Assembly (NCBI RefSeq): GCF_001547895.1
Contig: NZ_AP014627.1
Span: forward strand, 6,016,001 to 6,080,000
Source of the DNA: Pseudomonas sp. Os17
GTDB taxonomy: Bacteria > Pseudomonadota > Gammaproteobacteria > Pseudomonadales > Pseudomonadaceae
Length of the DNA stretch: 64,000 nt
Direction of reading: 5' to 3'
Below, piece after piece: positions 31,249 to 42,486 of the stretch (positions within the stretch are counted from its first letter, which is position 1; each line of letters begins with the position of its first letter). The notes beneath the pieces were generated by a model. That model was not told the DNA's origin and did not search any database. It saw nothing but the letters and a program-made list of their open reading frames with translations. The position numbers and the translations under genes were made by a program.

Positions 31249-31839
31249 TCAGGCGAACAGCTCGCCCTGCAGCTCGTCCAGCAATTGCTGGATGGCATCG
31301 AGCCGCTGCTGCGGATCATCCAGTTGCAGCAGGTCGATCTTGTCCTGCTCGGAGAAGGGCAGCAGGTAGGCCAGTTGATTGGCCAGGGACAATTGCCCCT
31401 CGGCCTCGCTGCCCATGTCCAGCGCCTCCACCATCGGATGCTCGGCCAAGGCCTTGAGCAGGGCGATCAGGTCGGCGTCCTCCTCCTTCAGCGGCTGCTC
31501 GCTGGCCTCTTGCAGCCACTGGACCTGGGCCACGGTCAATTGATCCTTCTGCACTTCACTGCTGAGCACGCGAAAACGCCGGCCACCCTTGACCCTGATG
31601 CCCAGCAATCCATTGTCCTGCTGGTGGAAATCGGTGATCAGCGCCTCACAGCCCACCAGGGCATAGCCGGGCGCTGCAGGGCCGACCTCCTCGCCCTCCA
31701 GAATGCACACCACCCCGAAACCGCAGCCCTGCTTCATGCAACGGCCGATCATGTCCAGGTAGCGCGCCTCGAAAATCTGCAGATCGAGGATACAGTCGGG
31801 AAACAACACGGTATTCAGGGGAAACAGTGCCAGGCTCAT
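31249..31839 (-). CDS. LON substrate-binding domain protein
   Basis: A 196-residue protein consisting of the N-terminal substrate-binding domain of Lon protease alone (ALFPLNTVLFPDCILDLQIFEARY at the start, then GCGFGVVCI). No ATPase or peptidase domain follows. Such stand-alone proteins are common in proteobacteria and of unknown function. There is no signal peptide. It lies 10 bp after the lrgB-type gene in the same direction and converges with the DedA-PAP2 gene. Confidence 0.88.
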   Translation of the reverse strand: MSLALFPLNTVLFPDCILDLQIFEARYLDMIGRCMKQGCGFGVVCILEGEEVGPAAPGYALVGCEALITDFHQQDNGLLGIRVKGGRRFRVLSSEVQKDQLTVAQVQWLQEASEQPLKEEDADLIALLKALAEHPMVEALDMGSEAEGQLSLANQLAYLLPFSEQDKIDLLQLDDPQQRLDAIQQLLDELQGELFA

Positions 31840-31849
31840 ACACCCATCC

Positions 31850-32566
31850 TTAAACCAGCAAAGACACCGCCAACGGCAGCAACACCGCCGTGGCCACGCC
31901 CATCAGACTCATCGCCAGCGCCGCAAAGGCGCCGCACTCCTCACTTTCCTGCAACGCCACCGAAGTGCCCACGGCGTGGGCGGTCATGCCCAGCGCCATG
32001 CCCCGCGCCTCGGGACCATGCACCCCCAGGCGATCGAGAATGGCCGGGCCGAAGATCGCCCCGATCACCCCGGTGATCAACACGAACACCGCCGCCAATG
32101 CCGCCACCCCGCCGATCTGTTCGGCCACCAGCATGGCGATGGGCGAAGTCACCGACTTGGGCGCCATGGTCATGAGGATCATGTGCTCGGCGCCGAACCA
32201 CCATCCCAGCGCCACCCCCAGACTGGTGGCCAGCAGCCCACCCACCACCAGCGTAGTGAAGATTGGCCAGAACAATTGACGAATGCGCCGCAGGTTGAGG
32301 TACAGCGGTACCGCCAGGGCCACTGTGGCCGGGCCCAGCAGAATGCTCAGGATCTCGGTGCTCTTGCGGTACTCGGCGTAACTCAGGCCACAGCCGAGCA
32401 ACACACCGATCACCAGCAGCATGGAGACCAGCACCGGCTGCAGGAACATCCAGCGAGTCTTCTCGAAAGCCGCGAGCACCAGTTGATAGGCCCCCAGCGT
32501 GATGCCGATGCCGAACAGGGGATGATGAATCACGGCTGCCCAGGCCCCTTGCCAATCGAAGGTCAT
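31850..32566 (-). CDS. LrgB/CidB-family membrane protein
   Basis: A 238-residue protein with six to seven hydrophobic segments of the LrgB family, including the conserved LGPATVALAVPLY and SPIAMLVAEQIGG segments. CidAB/LrgAB pairs affect murein hydrolase activity, lysis and, in some bacteria, export of pyruvate or glycolate. Its ATG overlaps the CidA-type stop by 4 nt, so the pair is translationally coupled. The functional choice between CidB and LrgB cannot be made from sequence. Confidence 0.9.
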   Translation of the reverse strand: MTFDWQGAWAAVIHHPLFGIGITLGAYQLVLAAFEKTRWMFLQPVLVSMLLVIGVLLGCGLSYAEYRKSTEILSILLGPATVALAVPLYLNLRRIRQLFWPIFTTLVVGGLLATSLGVALGWWFGAEHMILMTMAPKSVTSPIAMLVAEQIGGVAALAAVFVLITGVIGAIFGPAILDRLGVHGPEARGMALGMTAHAVGTSVALQESEECGAFAALAMSLMGVATAVLLPLAVSLLV

Positions 32567-32925
32567 TGGCGGTCCTCCCGGCGAGCCTGGCGCTTGACCA
32601 GGCGCTGCATCAGCACGCCGACAAAGGCCATGGAGATGACCAGCGACAACACCAGCGCGCCACTGATGGCCCAGAAGTCCGCGGCGATATCCCGGGCATA
32701 GACCATCACCCCCACGGCAGGCGGCACCAGCAGCAGCGGCAGATAACGCAGCAGGCTGCTGGCCGCCTGGCTCAACGGCTCTCCCACTTCACCGCGCAGC
32801 ACCAGGAACACCAGGAGCAGCAACAGGCCAATGATGGGTCCGGGCAGCACGGGCAACAGCAGATGATTGAGCGCCGTGCCAAGCAATTGGAACAGCACCA
32901 GCCATGTCAAACCGCGTAACAACAT
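32563..32925 (-). CDS. CidA/LrgA-family holin-like protein
   Basis: A 120-residue membrane protein with four hydrophobic helices and a basic tail (VKRQARREDRQ). The PGPIIGLLLLLVFLVLRG segment near residue 30 is the family signature. CidA-type proteins behave like phage holins and pair with LrgB-type partners. The gene is upstream of and overlaps the lrgB-type gene. No LysR-type cidR regulator is found next to it. Confidence 0.9.
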   Translation of the reverse strand: MLLRGLTWLVLFQLLGTALNHLLLPVLPGPIIGLLLLLVFLVLRGEVGEPLSQAASSLLRYLPLLLVPPAVGVMVYARDIAADFWAISGALVLSLVISMAFVGVLMQRLVKRQARREDRQ

Positions 32926-33103
32926 ACCGCCTCTCCAGCCAGATCCCGTCGCGCATTATAAGCACGCAGGCGCTATGAACCGGCATTCGCCAAAAGCATG
33001 GATGTTTACCGGGAAGGATCGCCATGATGATCTAAAGTGGATATTTCGGAGCGCAAAGTACTGCGCCCAATACTAAAAAAACGTTGATCCAAGGAGAGTC
33101 TCA

Positions 33104-33559
33104 ATGCCCCATGTTCCTGTTGCAGAGCTCAAAGATTATGTCGGGAAGGAACTCGGACGCTCCCCGTGGTTCACCATCGACCAGGAGCGAATCAACCTGT
33201 TTGCCGAAGCCACCGGCGACTTCCAGTTCATTCACGTCGATCCGGTCAAGGCGGCAAAGACCCCGTTTGGCACCACCATCGCCCACGGCTTCCTGACCCT
33301 GTCGCTGATCCCCAAACTGATGGAAGACATCCTCGTGCTGCCCGAAGGCCTGAAGATGGTGGTCAACTACGGCCTGGACAGCGTGCGCTTCATCCAGCCG
33401 GTGAAAGTCGACTCCAAGGTACGGCTCAAGGTCGAACTGACCGAGGTCACCGAGAAAAAGCCAGGCCAATGGCTGCTCAAGGCCACCGCCACCCTGGAGA
33501 TCGAGGGCGAGGAAAAACCCGCCTACATCGCCGAGCCCCTGTCGCTCTGCTTCGTCTGA
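33104..33559 (+). CDS. MaoC-family (R)-enoyl-CoA hydratase
   Basis: A 151-residue single hot-dog domain. The hydratase-2 motif is FAEATGDFQFIHVDPVKA near residue 35, with the catalytic Asp and His in GDxQxIHxD, followed by PFGTTIAHGFLTLSL. It is of the size of PhaJ-type enzymes that hydrate 2-enoyl-CoA to (R)-3-hydroxyacyl-CoA, but the true substrate is not evident. An AAGGAG ribosome site precedes the ATG at good spacing. It is monocistronic, with a hairpin after the stop. Confidence 0.9.
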   Translation: MPHVPVAELKDYVGKELGRSPWFTIDQERINLFAEATGDFQFIHVDPVKAAKTPFGTTIAHGFLTLSLIPKLMEDILVLPEGLKMVVNYGLDSVRFIQPVKVDSKVRLKVELTEVTEKKPGQWLLKATATLEIEGEEKPAYIAEPLSLCFV

Positions 33560-33571
33560 AACGCTCCTGAT

Positions 33572-33595
33572 GCGAAACAGCTCACGCTGTTTCGC
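33572..33595. terminator. Terminator-like hairpin after the MaoC gene
   Basis: GCGAAACAGC (33572-33581) pairs perfectly with GCTGTTTCGC (33586-33595) around TCAC, a 10-bp stem 13 bp after the stop codon. Confidence 0.65.
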
Positions 33596-33662
33596 TCAAC
33601 CTCTCTATATATAAGTCACACCGCTGCGGCATACTCGGTCCCCTAATTATCCGGAACCCGTT

Positions 33663-35381
33663 ATGCGCCCACTTGTACCCCTGGTTTTGACCCTTTTGCT
33701 CAGCGCTTGCGGAGACGGTGAATCCCTGTTGCCGCCCGACGCCCGACTGCCGGACGGCGGACGCTATCGTGGCGACCTGGTCAATGGACTGCTCCAGGGA
33801 CAGGGACGTATCGACTACCCCAACGGCAGCTGGTACGCCGGCCAGTTCGACAAGGGCCAATGGCACGGCCAGGGGGAATGGCACGGCAGCAATGGCGAGG
33901 TCTATCGCGGCCAGTTCCAGCAGGGCCTGTTCCATGGCCAAGGCACCCTGACCACCAAGGACAGCAGCTACAGCGGCGGCTTCAAGCTCGGCCGCCGGGA
34001 CGGCGAAGGCACCCTCAAAGAAAACGGCATGACCTATCGCGGCGAATTCAAGGCCGACCTGTACTCAGGCCTGGGTCGCCTGGAGCTGGAAGACGGCAGC
34101 CAGTATCAGGGGCAGTTCGCCAAGGGCAAACCCAATGGCGAGGGCCAGCGCAGCGATGGCAACGGCAACCAGTTCACCGGCCACTTCGTCAACGGCCAGC
34201 TGGAAGGCAACGGCACCTTCAACAGCGCCGAGGGCGACATCTACGTCGGCGGCTTCAAACACAATCAGCTCAATGGCAAGGGCCGTTACGAAAACTCCGA
34301 CGGCGACGTGTGGATCGGCCAATTCAAGGAAGGCGCCCTGGGCGGCAAGGGCGAGTTGATCGGTGCCGACGGCAGCCACTATATCGGCGGCTTCAGCGAC
34401 TGGCGCTTCAGCGGCGAGGGACGCCTCAACCTCAGTGACGGCAGCTTCTACATTGGCGGCTTCGACAGCGACAACTATCAAGGCCGTGGCGTGCTGGTGC
34501 TGCGCGATGGCAGCGTGCAAAGCGGCGTGTGGAACAACGGCCTGCGGGTTCGTGATGCCGACGGCAAGCTCTTGCCCGACCCGCTGGAAAGCGCCCTGCT
34601 GGTCCAGGGCCACTTGCTGCAAAAAGCCCTGGACGAGGTGCCCGCCTCCACCCCAGGCATCAAGCTCTACAGCCTGACCCTGGCCGGCGACGGCAAGCAG
34701 AGCGTGTTCCTGCGCGAAGCCGACTACGTCAGCAACATGCTCGCCAGCCGCTTCGGCGCCTATGGCCAGATCCGCCTGGTGAACCACCGCGACCACCTGA
34801 CGAGCAGGCCGATGGCCACCCGGGAAAACCTGCGCCGCGCCGCCCAGACCCTGGCCGAACGCAGCAGCCCCGAGGACCTGGTGTTCATCTACCTCACCAG
34901 TCACGGCACCAGCGAACACGAACTGGTGCTGGATCAACCCCGCCTGGAGCTGGCGGACCTGCCCGCCGACGAGCTGGCCAGCGTCCTGGCCCCCTTGAAA
35001 AATCGCGACAAGATCATCGTCATCTCGTCCTGCTATTCCGGCGGCTTCATCCCCGCGCTGAAGGATGAGCGAACCCTGATCATGACCGCCTCCCAAGCCG
35101 ACCGGGTCTCCTTCGGCTGTTCGGAAGAAGCCGACTTCACCTATTTCGGCGACGCGCTGTTCGCCCAGGCGCTGAACCAGACGGACGATCTGGAGCATGC
35201 CTTCAAACTGGCCAGGGCCACCGTCGCCGAGCGCGAACAGGCAGATGGCTTCGAGGCGTCGGAACCCCAAATCTGGGCCCCCAAGGGGGTCATCGCCCAC
35301 TGGCAACAACTGCGTAAACAGCAGGCACGAAAAGCGCTGCAAAGTGTCTCTATAGGCAGCAAGGAAGCACAGAGCAACTAA
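33663..35381 (+). CDS. MORN-repeat lipoprotein with C13/caspase-like peptidase domain
   Basis: A 572-residue predicted lipoprotein (lipobox LLSAC, Cys16, then GDGES). About eleven MORN repeats of roughly 23 residues fill residues 36-295 (pattern Y-x-G-x-F-x-x-G-x-x-x-G-x-G). A C-terminal domain of about residues 325-555 resembles peptidase C13 (legumain), with the His in [11 protein letters not shown] (H414) and the Cys in [10 protein letters not shown] (C457), matching the His-Cys dyad of clan CD. Both dyad residues are present, so an active cysteine peptidase is expected at the envelope. The substrate is unknown. MORN repeats in other proteins bind lipids or partner proteins. Confidence 0.85.
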   Translation: MRPLVPLVLTLLLSACGDGESLLPPDARLPDGGRYRGDLVNGLLQGQGRIDYPNGSWYAGQFDKGQWHGQGEWHGSNGEVYRGQFQQGLFHGQGTLTTKDSSYSGGFKLGRRDGEGTLKENGMTYRGEFKADLYSGLGRLELEDGSQYQGQFAKGKPNGEGQRSDGNGNQFTGHFVNGQLEGNGTFNSAEGDIYVGGFKHNQLNGKGRYENSDGDVWIGQFKEGALGGKGELIGADGSHYIGGFSDWRFSGEGRLNLSDGSFYIGGFDSDNYQGRGVLVLRDGSVQSGVWNNGLRVRDADGKLLPDPLESALLVQGHLLQKALDEVPASTPGIKLYSLTLAGDGKQSVFLREADYVSNMLASRFGAYGQIRLVNHRDHLTSRPMATRENLRRAAQTLAERSSPEDLVFIYLTSHGTSEHELVLDQPRLELADLPADELASVLAPLKNRDKIIVISSCYSGGFIPALKDERTLIMTASQADRVSFGCSEEADFTYFGDALFAQALNQTDDLEHAFKLARATVAEREQADGFEASEPQIWAPKGVIAHWQQLRKQQARKALQSVSIGSKEAQSN

Positions 35382-35410
35382 GCTGGAACCGTATCAAGGG
35401 GGGAATGACC

Positions 35411-36052
35411 ATGTACTTGACGCCTCAGCACATCCTGCTCGCCGGCGCCTCAGGCCTGACCGGAGAGCAACTACTCGACCGCCTGCTCAACGAGCCCACC
35501 GTGGTTCGCGTCCTGGCACCCAGCAGACGCCCGTTAAGCGAGCACCCTCGCCTGGAAAACCCCGTTGGCGATCCGGCAGTGGTCCTGCCGCAATTGAGCG
35601 GCAAGGTGGAGATCGCCTTTTGCTGCCTGGGCACCACCATCAAGCAGGCCGGCTCCGAAGCGGCCTTCCGCGCGGTGGACCTGGATCTGGTGGTGGCCTT
35701 CGGCAAGCGCGCCCGGGAACTCGGGGCACGGCACCTGATAGTGATCAGTGCGCTGGGCGCCGATCCCAAGTCGTCGATTTTCTACAGCCGGGTCAAAGGT
35801 GAAATGGAAGAAGCCCTGAAACAGCAGGGCTGGCCACAACTGACCATTTGCCGGCCGTCATTGCTGCTGGGGGATCGTATCGAGCCGCGCCTGGGCGAGC
35901 AGTTGGCCGGGCCGCTGTCTCGACTGATCCCCGGGAAATACCGCGGCATCGAAGCCTGCCAGCTGGCCCGGGCCATGTGGCGCCTGGCGCTTGAAGAGCA
36001 GAACGGCACGCGGGTCGTCGAATCCGACGAGCTGCGCAAGCTGGGTAAATGA
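35411..36052 (+). CDS. NAD(P)-binding short-chain oxidoreductase-like protein
   Basis: A 213-residue Rossmann protein of the atypical SDR class. The N-terminal [18 protein letters not shown] is the nucleotide-binding loop, and the [28 protein letters not shown] region carries a Tyr-x-x-x-Lys-like pair (YSRVK), resembling HTATIP2/YbjT-type proteins. The substrate is unknown. Two ATGs lie six bases apart, and the second (35411) has better spacing from AAGGGGGG, so I used it. It follows the MORN peptidase gene by 29 bp and may be co-transcribed. Confidence 0.85.
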   Translation: MYLTPQHILLAGASGLTGEQLLDRLLNEPTVVRVLAPSRRPLSEHPRLENPVGDPAVVLPQLSGKVEIAFCCLGTTIKQAGSEAAFRAVDLDLVVAFGKRARELGARHLIVISALGADPKSSIFYSRVKGEMEEALKQQGWPQLTICRPSLLLGDRIEPRLGEQLAGPLSRLIPGKYRGIEACQLARAMWRLALEEQNGTRVVESDELRKLGK

Positions 36053-36061
36053 ATCATTGCC

Positions 36062-36102
36062 GGCAAGCCGCTCCCGCACACGCCTGTGGGATCCGGCTTG
36101 CC
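36062..36102. repeat. REP-type imperfect inverted repeat
   Basis: GGCAAGCCGCTCCCGCACA and a mirror arm TGTGGGATCCGGCTTGCC form a 19-bp stem with two mismatches in the convergent gap after the oxidoreductase gene. It may act as a bidirectional terminator. Confidence 0.65.
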
Positions 36103-36111
36103 ACCGAGGCG

Positions 36112-36399
36112 CTACAACCCGCCCGTCGCCTGAAACCCCACCCCCAACACCGTCAGCACTGACAACGGCAGCAGCAGGGTATCGAGCACAGCGCTGGCCG
36201 GCAGATCCACCCCCGGATAGCTCGGTGCCTCGGCGCCAAAGCGGTCCATGGCGCAGCAGCCTCCCTGCATCGCATACAGGTCCAGGCGCGTCCCCGAATA
36301 CACCACCGGCGCGCCCGGTTGCGCGGCGTTCAAGGTCCGCACCGTGGCGCATCCCGCCAGTTGCAGGACAGCCAGCAGGATCAACAGGGATTTATTCAT
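36112..36399 (-). CDS. YceK/YidQ-family lipoprotein
   Basis: A 95-residue lipoprotein with lipobox LAGC (Cys17) and a short mature part. It contains the family pattern [12 protein letters not shown], a paired Cys (GGCC) and a hydrophobic C-terminal stretch ([18 protein letters not shown]). The family is DUF1375, function unknown. Its start overlaps the end of ubiX by 8 nt, so it is the last gene of the mpl-ubiX series. Confidence 0.85.
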   Translation of the reverse strand: MNKSLLILLAVLQLAGCATVRTLNAAQPGAPVVYSGTRLDLYAMQGGCCAMDRFGAEAPSYPGVDLPASAVLDTLLLPLSVLTVLGVGFQATGGL

Positions 36400-37024
36400 C
36401 GCTGCTCAAATGATGCTCGCCCCAGCGCGGCAACATGTCCTGGGGAATGTTCAGCAGATTGAGAATCCGCGCCACCACGAAATCCACCAGGTCATCGATG
36501 GTCTGCGGCTGGTGATAGAAGCCCGGCGAGGCCGGCAGGATGGTCACCCCCATGTTGGACAGCTTGAGCATGTGCTCCAGATGAATACTGGAATACGGCG
36601 CCTCGCGCGGCACCAGGATCAGCTGCCGGCGCTCCTTGAGGGTGACGTCCGCCGCGCGTTCGATCAGGTTGTTGCAGGCCCCGGTGGCAATCGCCGACAA
36701 GGTGCCGGTGGAACAGGGCACCACCACCATCGCCGCCGGCGAGCCGGAACCCGAGGCCACCGGCGACATCCAGTCTTCCTTGCCGTAAACCCGGATCTGC
36801 CCCGCCGCCGCACCGGTGTACTCGGTGAGGAAGGCCTGCATCAACTGCGGCTTGGGTGGCAGGCTGACGTCGGTTTCCGTGGCCATCACCAGTTGCGCGG
36901 CCTTGGAGATCAGGAAGTGCACTTCCCGATCCTCGCGCACCAGACAATCGAGCAGGCGCAAACCGTACTGGGCGCCGGAGGCGCCGGTCATGGCCAGGGT
37001 GATGCGTTCCGGGCCGTTGCTCAT
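36392..37024 (-). CDS. ubiX: Flavin prenyltransferase UbiX
   Basis: A 210-residue enzyme that joins dimethylallyl monophosphate to FMN, making the prenyl-FMN cofactor of UbiD in ubiquinone synthesis. Motifs are the FMN-binding [45 protein letters not shown] near residue 100, and [15 protein letters not shown] near residue 140. The ATG at 37024 overlaps the mpl stop by 4 nt, and a longer in-frame start reaching into mpl is rejected. Confidence 0.95.
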   Translation of the reverse strand: MSNGPERITLAMTGASGAQYGLRLLDCLVREDREVHFLISKAAQLVMATETDVSLPPKPQLMQAFLTEYTGAAAGQIRVYGKEDWMSPVASGSGSPAAMVVVPCSTGTLSAIATGACNNLIERAADVTLKERRQLILVPREAPYSSIHLEHMLKLSNMGVTILPASPGFYHQPQTIDDLVDFVVARILNLLNIPQDMLPRWGEHHLSSDE

Positions 37025-38370
37025 TGCAGTGCCTCGGCCAATTTGCCGTGCAGGCCGCCGAAGCCGCCGTTGCTCATGATCACCACCTGGGTGCCCGGCT
37101 TGGCCTGGCTTTTCACCCGTTCGATGATGCCCTCCAGGGAGTCGCTGACAATCGACGGCACCGTACACAAGGCCGCCGTGGCCGCCAGGTCCCAGCCCAG
37201 GTTGGCCGGTGCATACCAGATCACCTGATCGGCCTGATTGACGCTCTCCGGCAGCCCGTCACGATGCGCGCCGAGCTTCATGGAATTGGAGCGCGGCTCG
37301 ATGATGGCGATCACCGGGGCATCGCCGACCCGCTTGCGCAGGCCGTCCAGGGTGGTGGCAATGGCCGTCGGGTGGTGGGCGAAGTCGTCGTAGATGGTCA
37401 CACCGTGCACCTGCGCGACCTTCTCCATGCGCCGCTTCACGCTCTTGAACGCACTCAGGCCGGCAATCCCCATGGACGGCACCACGCCGACATGACGCGC
37501 GGCGGCCAGGGTCGCCAGGGCGTTGGCCACGTTGTGCTGCCCGGTCAGCTCCCACTCCACCACGCCCTGGCTCACCCCCTCGAACATCACTTCAAAGGCC
37601 GAACCGTCGGCACTGAGCAACTTGACCTGCCACTGGCCACCGGCACCGGTGGTCTGCACCGGGGTCCAGCAGCCCATCTCGATCACCCGCTGCAAGGCCG
37701 GTTCGGTGGTGGGATGAATCACCAGGCCTTCGCTTGGGATGGTCCGCACCAGATGGTGGAACTGCCGCTCGATGGCCGCCAGGTCGGGGAAGATGTCCGC
37801 GTGATCGAACTCAAGGTTATTGAGGATCGCCGTGCGCGGGCGGTAATGGACGAACTTCGAGCGCTTGTCGAAGAAAGCGCTGTCGTATTCATCGGCCTCG
37901 ATCACGAAGAACGGTGTGCCGCCCAGGCGCGCCGACACCGCGAAGTTCTGCGGCACGCCGCCGATCAGGAAGCCCGGGCTCATGCCGGCATGCTCCAGCA
38001 CCCAGGCCAGCATGCTGCTGGTGGTGGTCTTGCCGTGGGTGCCGGCCACTGCCAGCACCCAGCGCCCTTGCAGCACGTGATCCGCCAGCCACTGCGGGCC
38101 GGACACGTAGGGCAGGCCCTTGTTCAGTACATATTCCACCGCCGGATTGCCCCGGGACATGGCATTGCCGATCACCACCAGATCCGGCGCCGGATCCAGT
38201 TGCGCAGGATCATAGCCTTGAGTCAGTTCGATGCCCTGGGCCTGCAACTGGGTGCTCATCGGCGGATAGACGTTGGCGTCGGAGCCCGTTACGCGATGGC
38301 CCAGCTCTTTGGCCAGAACCGCCATCGACCCCATGAAAGTGCCGCAGATACCGAGAATATGGATGTGCAT
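37021..38370 (-). CDS. mpl: UDP-N-acetylmuramate:tripeptide ligase Mpl
   Basis: A 449-residue Mur-ligase that reuses murein tripeptide by attaching it to UDP-MurNAc. The N-terminal [15 protein letters not shown]ossmann motif is followed by the ATP motif [11 protein letters not shown] near residue 112, the [15 protein letters not shown]pl signature and the [11 protein letters not shown]-terminal motif. It works downstream of LdcA in recycling. The gene starts the mpl-ubiX-yceK-like run. Confidence 0.96.
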   Translation of the reverse strand: MHIHILGICGTFMGSMAVLAKELGHRVTGSDANVYPPMSTQLQAQGIELTQGYDPAQLDPAPDLVVIGNAMSRGNPAVEYVLNKGLPYVSGPQWLADHVLQGRWVLAVAGTHGKTTTSSMLAWVLEHAGMSPGFLIGGVPQNFAVSARLGGTPFFVIEADEYDSAFFDKRSKFVHYRPRTAILNNLEFDHADIFPDLAAIERQFHHLVRTIPSEGLVIHPTTEPALQRVIEMGCWTPVQTTGAGGQWQVKLLSADGSAFEVMFEGVSQGVVEWELTGQHNVANALATLAAARHVGVVPSMGIAGLSAFKSVKRRMEKVAQVHGVTIYDDFAHHPTAIATTLDGLRKRVGDAPVIAIIEPRSNSMKLGAHRDGLPESVNQADQVIWYAPANLGWDLAATAALCTVPSIVSDSLEGIIERVKSQAKPGTQVVIMSNGGFGGLHGKLAEALQ

Positions 38371-38444
38371 AGTCGACCTCGAAAAACATCGGCGCAGGTT
38401 AGCCTAGAGGGCTGCAAATCGCACCCATTAGCTGAGCGAGTGGT

Positions 38445-38464
38445 TGCCGCCCCTGCGGGCGGCA
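38445..38464. repeat. Palindromic hairpin before the end of the sigma-54 activator gene
   Basis: TGCCGCCC (38445-38452) pairs with GGGCGGCA (38457-38464) around a 4-nt loop, in the 121-bp gap between the activator stop and the mpl start. It is 28 bp beyond the activator stop on the minus strand, with no T-run. Confidence 0.4.
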
Positions 38465-38491
38465 GCCTGTACCAGCGGCGAGGGGCCGGGC

Positions 38492-40411
38492 TTAGCGCGC
38501 GATGCCGTGCTTGCGCAGCTTTCTATAAAGGGTGTTGCGGCTGACCCCCAACTGCTCGGCGGTGTGGGTCATGTGCCAGCGCTGCTGCTCCAGGGCCGCC
38601 AGCAGCGCCACTCGCTCGGCGTCTTCCAGGGGCCGCTCCTGCACCTCGGCAACCGGCTCGCTGATCGGCGCCGAGCGGTTGTCGCGGATCAGCGGCGGCA
38701 GATCCTCCAGAGCAATGCGACCGTTCTCGCACAAGGCCGCCAAGGTCCGCAGCACGTTGCGCAACTGGCGCACATTGCCTGGCCATGAATAGCTCAGCAG
38801 GGCCTGGCGCGCGCCATCGTCCAGCACCACGCTTTGCTCGCCGGCCTCCTCGGCCAGGAGAAAATCCAGCAGCCGGGATTTATCGCTGCGATCGCGCAGG
38901 GCCGGCAAGGCGATCTCCAGGCCATTGAGCCGGTAATACAGGTCCTCGCGAAAACTGCCGTCACGCACCCGTTCCAGCAGATCCCGGTGGGTGGCACTGA
39001 TGATGCGTACGTTGACCGCCTGGGGCTCGCCGCCAATGGGCACCACCAGGCGATCCTCCAGCACCCGCAGCAAGCGGGTCTGCAAGGCCAGGGGCATATC
39101 GCCGATTTCATCCAGGAACAGGGTGCCGCCATCGGCCTGTTGCAACTTGCCGCGCATGCCTTCCTTGCGCGCCCCGGTAAAACTGCCGCCGCGATAACCG
39201 AACAATTCGCTCTCGATCAGGCTCTCCGGAATCGCCGCGCAATTGAGCGCGACAAAGGCCCGTTCGGCCCGGGCACTGCCCTGATGCACCGCCTTGGCGA
39301 AAGCCTCCTTGCCCGAACCGGTCTCGCCATTGATCAGCAGCGGCACATCCCGTTCGAATACCCGCGAGGCCCGGCGAAAATCGTTCTGCAGCCCCTCATC
39401 CCCCAGGCAGATACCCGCAGGGCGCGGCAGCGTAACCCCGACCGGCGCCCGCAGCACCGGCTGCGCGGCAGCTGGTGGCTGGCCGCGCAACAGCGCAAAC
39501 AGACGCCGCCCATCCCGGGTGCGCAGTGGCCAACTGGCGCTGGCATTGATACTGGCGCGACTGAGCAACTCATCCAGCGAGCAGTCAAAAAAGCTATCCA
39601 CCGGCTTGCCCAACAGCCCCCCGCGGATATGCCCCAACAGATTCAGGGCACTCTGGTTCACCGCACAGATCCGTCCCTCGCCGTCGAACGCCAGCAAGCC
39701 CTCGCTGAACAGCCCCACCGACTCAGCCTGCAAATGAAAGCGCAGCAGCCACTGGTTCTCGAAATAGCGCAGGAAATAGCAGCTCTCGATCATCTTCGCC
39801 GAGAGGTTGACCAGGGCCATGGTGTGGAACTGGCTCTGCCGGGAGACATCCTGGCGCGCCGAGGACACATCGAGCACCGCCAGCAACTCGCCATGGGGAT
39901 CGAACACCGGGCTCGCCGAGCAGGTCAGGCCCGTGTGCCGGCCGCGGAAATGCTCGCCCTGGTGAATGGTCAGCGACTGGCGCTCCACCAGGCAGGTGCC
40001 GATGCCATTGGTGCCTTCGCGAGCCTCGCTCCAGTCGGCGCCGAGCCAGAGCCCGGCATGCTCGAAGATCTTGCGTTCGCTGGGGGCGGTGATGCAGTTG
40101 AGGATCACCCCGCGGGCATCGGTCAGCAGCACCGCGTGCCCGGCGCCGGACAATTGCTGATGCAGGTTGGTCATCTCGGTGCCGGCGATCTGCAGGACAT
40201 CCTGCAGGCGCTCGCGACTCTCCAGCAGACGACCGTGCTCCAGCACGGTGGGTGCCATGACCTGGGCTGGATCCAGGTGATAGTCCTCCAGGCAACGCAA
40301 CCAGGAACGGGCAATGGAAGGATCGCTGCCCGGCCCCTGCAGATGGGCCTTGCCCCGGGCCACCGTCAACACCTGCTGGGCGTGTCGGCTCAAGTGATTA
40401 CTGCTGTGCAT
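38492..40411 (-). CDS. Sigma-54-dependent activator, EatR/AcoR type
   Basis: A 639-residue enhancer-binding protein. An N-terminal GAF-type sensor (about 60-200) is followed by a PAS domain (about 215-280), a AAA+ domain with Walker A GETGSGKEAF, the sigma-54 contact loop as GSFTGA (normally GAFTGA) and Walker B LFLDEIGDM, and a C-terminal Fis-type helix-turn-helix (TAEQLGVSRNTLYRKLRKHG). It is divergent from the aldehyde dehydrogenase gene, which has a -24/-12 promoter. In P. aeruginosa the equivalent gene (eatR) controls ethanolamine use, so this protein probably senses ethanolamine or acetaldehyde. The ligand is inferred. Confidence 0.88.
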   Translation of the reverse strand: MHSSNHLSRHAQQVLTVARGKAHLQGPGSDPSIARSWLRCLEDYHLDPAQVMAPTVLEHGRLLESRERLQDVLQIAGTEMTNLHQQLSGAGHAVLLTDARGVILNCITAPSERKIFEHAGLWLGADWSEAREGTNGIGTCLVERQSLTIHQGEHFRGRHTGLTCSASPVFDPHGELLAVLDVSSARQDVSRQSQFHTMALVNLSAKMIESCYFLRYFENQWLLRFHLQAESVGLFSEGLLAFDGEGRICAVNQSALNLLGHIRGGLLGKPVDSFFDCSLDELLSRASINASASWPLRTRDGRRLFALLRGQPPAAAQPVLRAPVGVTLPRPAGICLGDEGLQNDFRRASRVFERDVPLLINGETGSGKEAFAKAVHQGSARAERAFVALNCAAIPESLIESELFGYRGGSFTGARKEGMRGKLQQADGGTLFLDEIGDMPLALQTRLLRVLEDRLVVPIGGEPQAVNVRIISATHRDLLERVRDGSFREDLYYRLNGLEIALPALRDRSDKSRLLDFLLAEEAGEQSVVLDDGARQALLSYSWPGNVRQLRNVLRTLAALCENGRIALEDLPPLIRDNRSAPISEPVAEVQERPLEDAERVALLAALEQQRWHMTHTAEQLGVSRNTLYRKLRKHGIAR

Positions 40412-40788
40412 TTCTTATTATTCTCCTGCTGCGCTGTCACGCTCAGACGGAACTCGATCGCCACAGCCGGACTGCCAGCGACCGCAAAAGGGTGGATGCT
40501 CATCAGATTTGTCTGACAAGAATCGACACGCGAACCAGCATCCTCCAGCCACTGTTGCATTGCAATGCCGGTTTGACCCGCAAGTCACAGGCTGTGCCAT
40601 AAAGGTTACAAACTGTCACTTCGCGCTGTACCAGTTCCGCCACAGCGTGCCTGCGCCGCGCCGGTGAAACATCCGCAAACCCTTGATGCACATGGCCCCC
40701 ACCACGCTGGCCCGACCTTTGCTCTACGCTTGACATGCGCTCAAGCGCGTCCTCCCCCATAAGCATAAGAAGCCAGGAGATACCCACC
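40412..40788. promoter_or_regulatory. Divergent regulatory region of the ethanolamine locus
   Basis: This 377-bp gap contains no gene. It holds two small palindromes that could bind the activator, CACAG-G-CTGTG at 40586-40596 and GTTACA-AAC-TGTCAC at 40605-40619 (one mismatch), about 90-120 bp upstream of the -24 element. That distance suits a sigma-54 enhancer. The operator role is inferred. Confidence 0.5.
40708..40723 (+). promoter_or_regulatory. Sigma-54 promoter (-24/-12) of exaC
   Basis: TGGCCC-GACCT-TTGCT, with GG and GC separated by exactly 10 bp, matches the TGGCAC-N5-TTGCW consensus. It lies 66 bp before the aldehyde dehydrogenase start and opposite the sigma-54 activator gene. Confidence 0.82.
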
Positions 40789-42309
<1,521 letters not shown>

Positions 42310-42314
42310 TCGAT

Positions 42315-42348
42315 CCTCCCGGCGACCCCGGTCGCCGGGAGGCCTTTT
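42315..42348 (+). terminator. Strong intrinsic terminator after exaC
   Basis: CCTCCCGGCGAC (42315-42326) pairs perfectly with GTCGCCGGGAGG (42331-42342) around CCCG, a 12-bp stem followed by CCTTTT. It begins 5 bp after the exaC stop. Confidence 0.88.
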
Positions 42349-42486
42349 CGCGGCCTTGCCGCAATTGTTCACCTGCTCTGATCCGGTGCCGAAGGCTGGC
42401 CGGACGGGACACTGCTGTCGGAAGTTCTGCGCCAAACCAGTCGTGCACAGACCCTGCTTGAAAAACAATAACAAGGGACAAACGCA

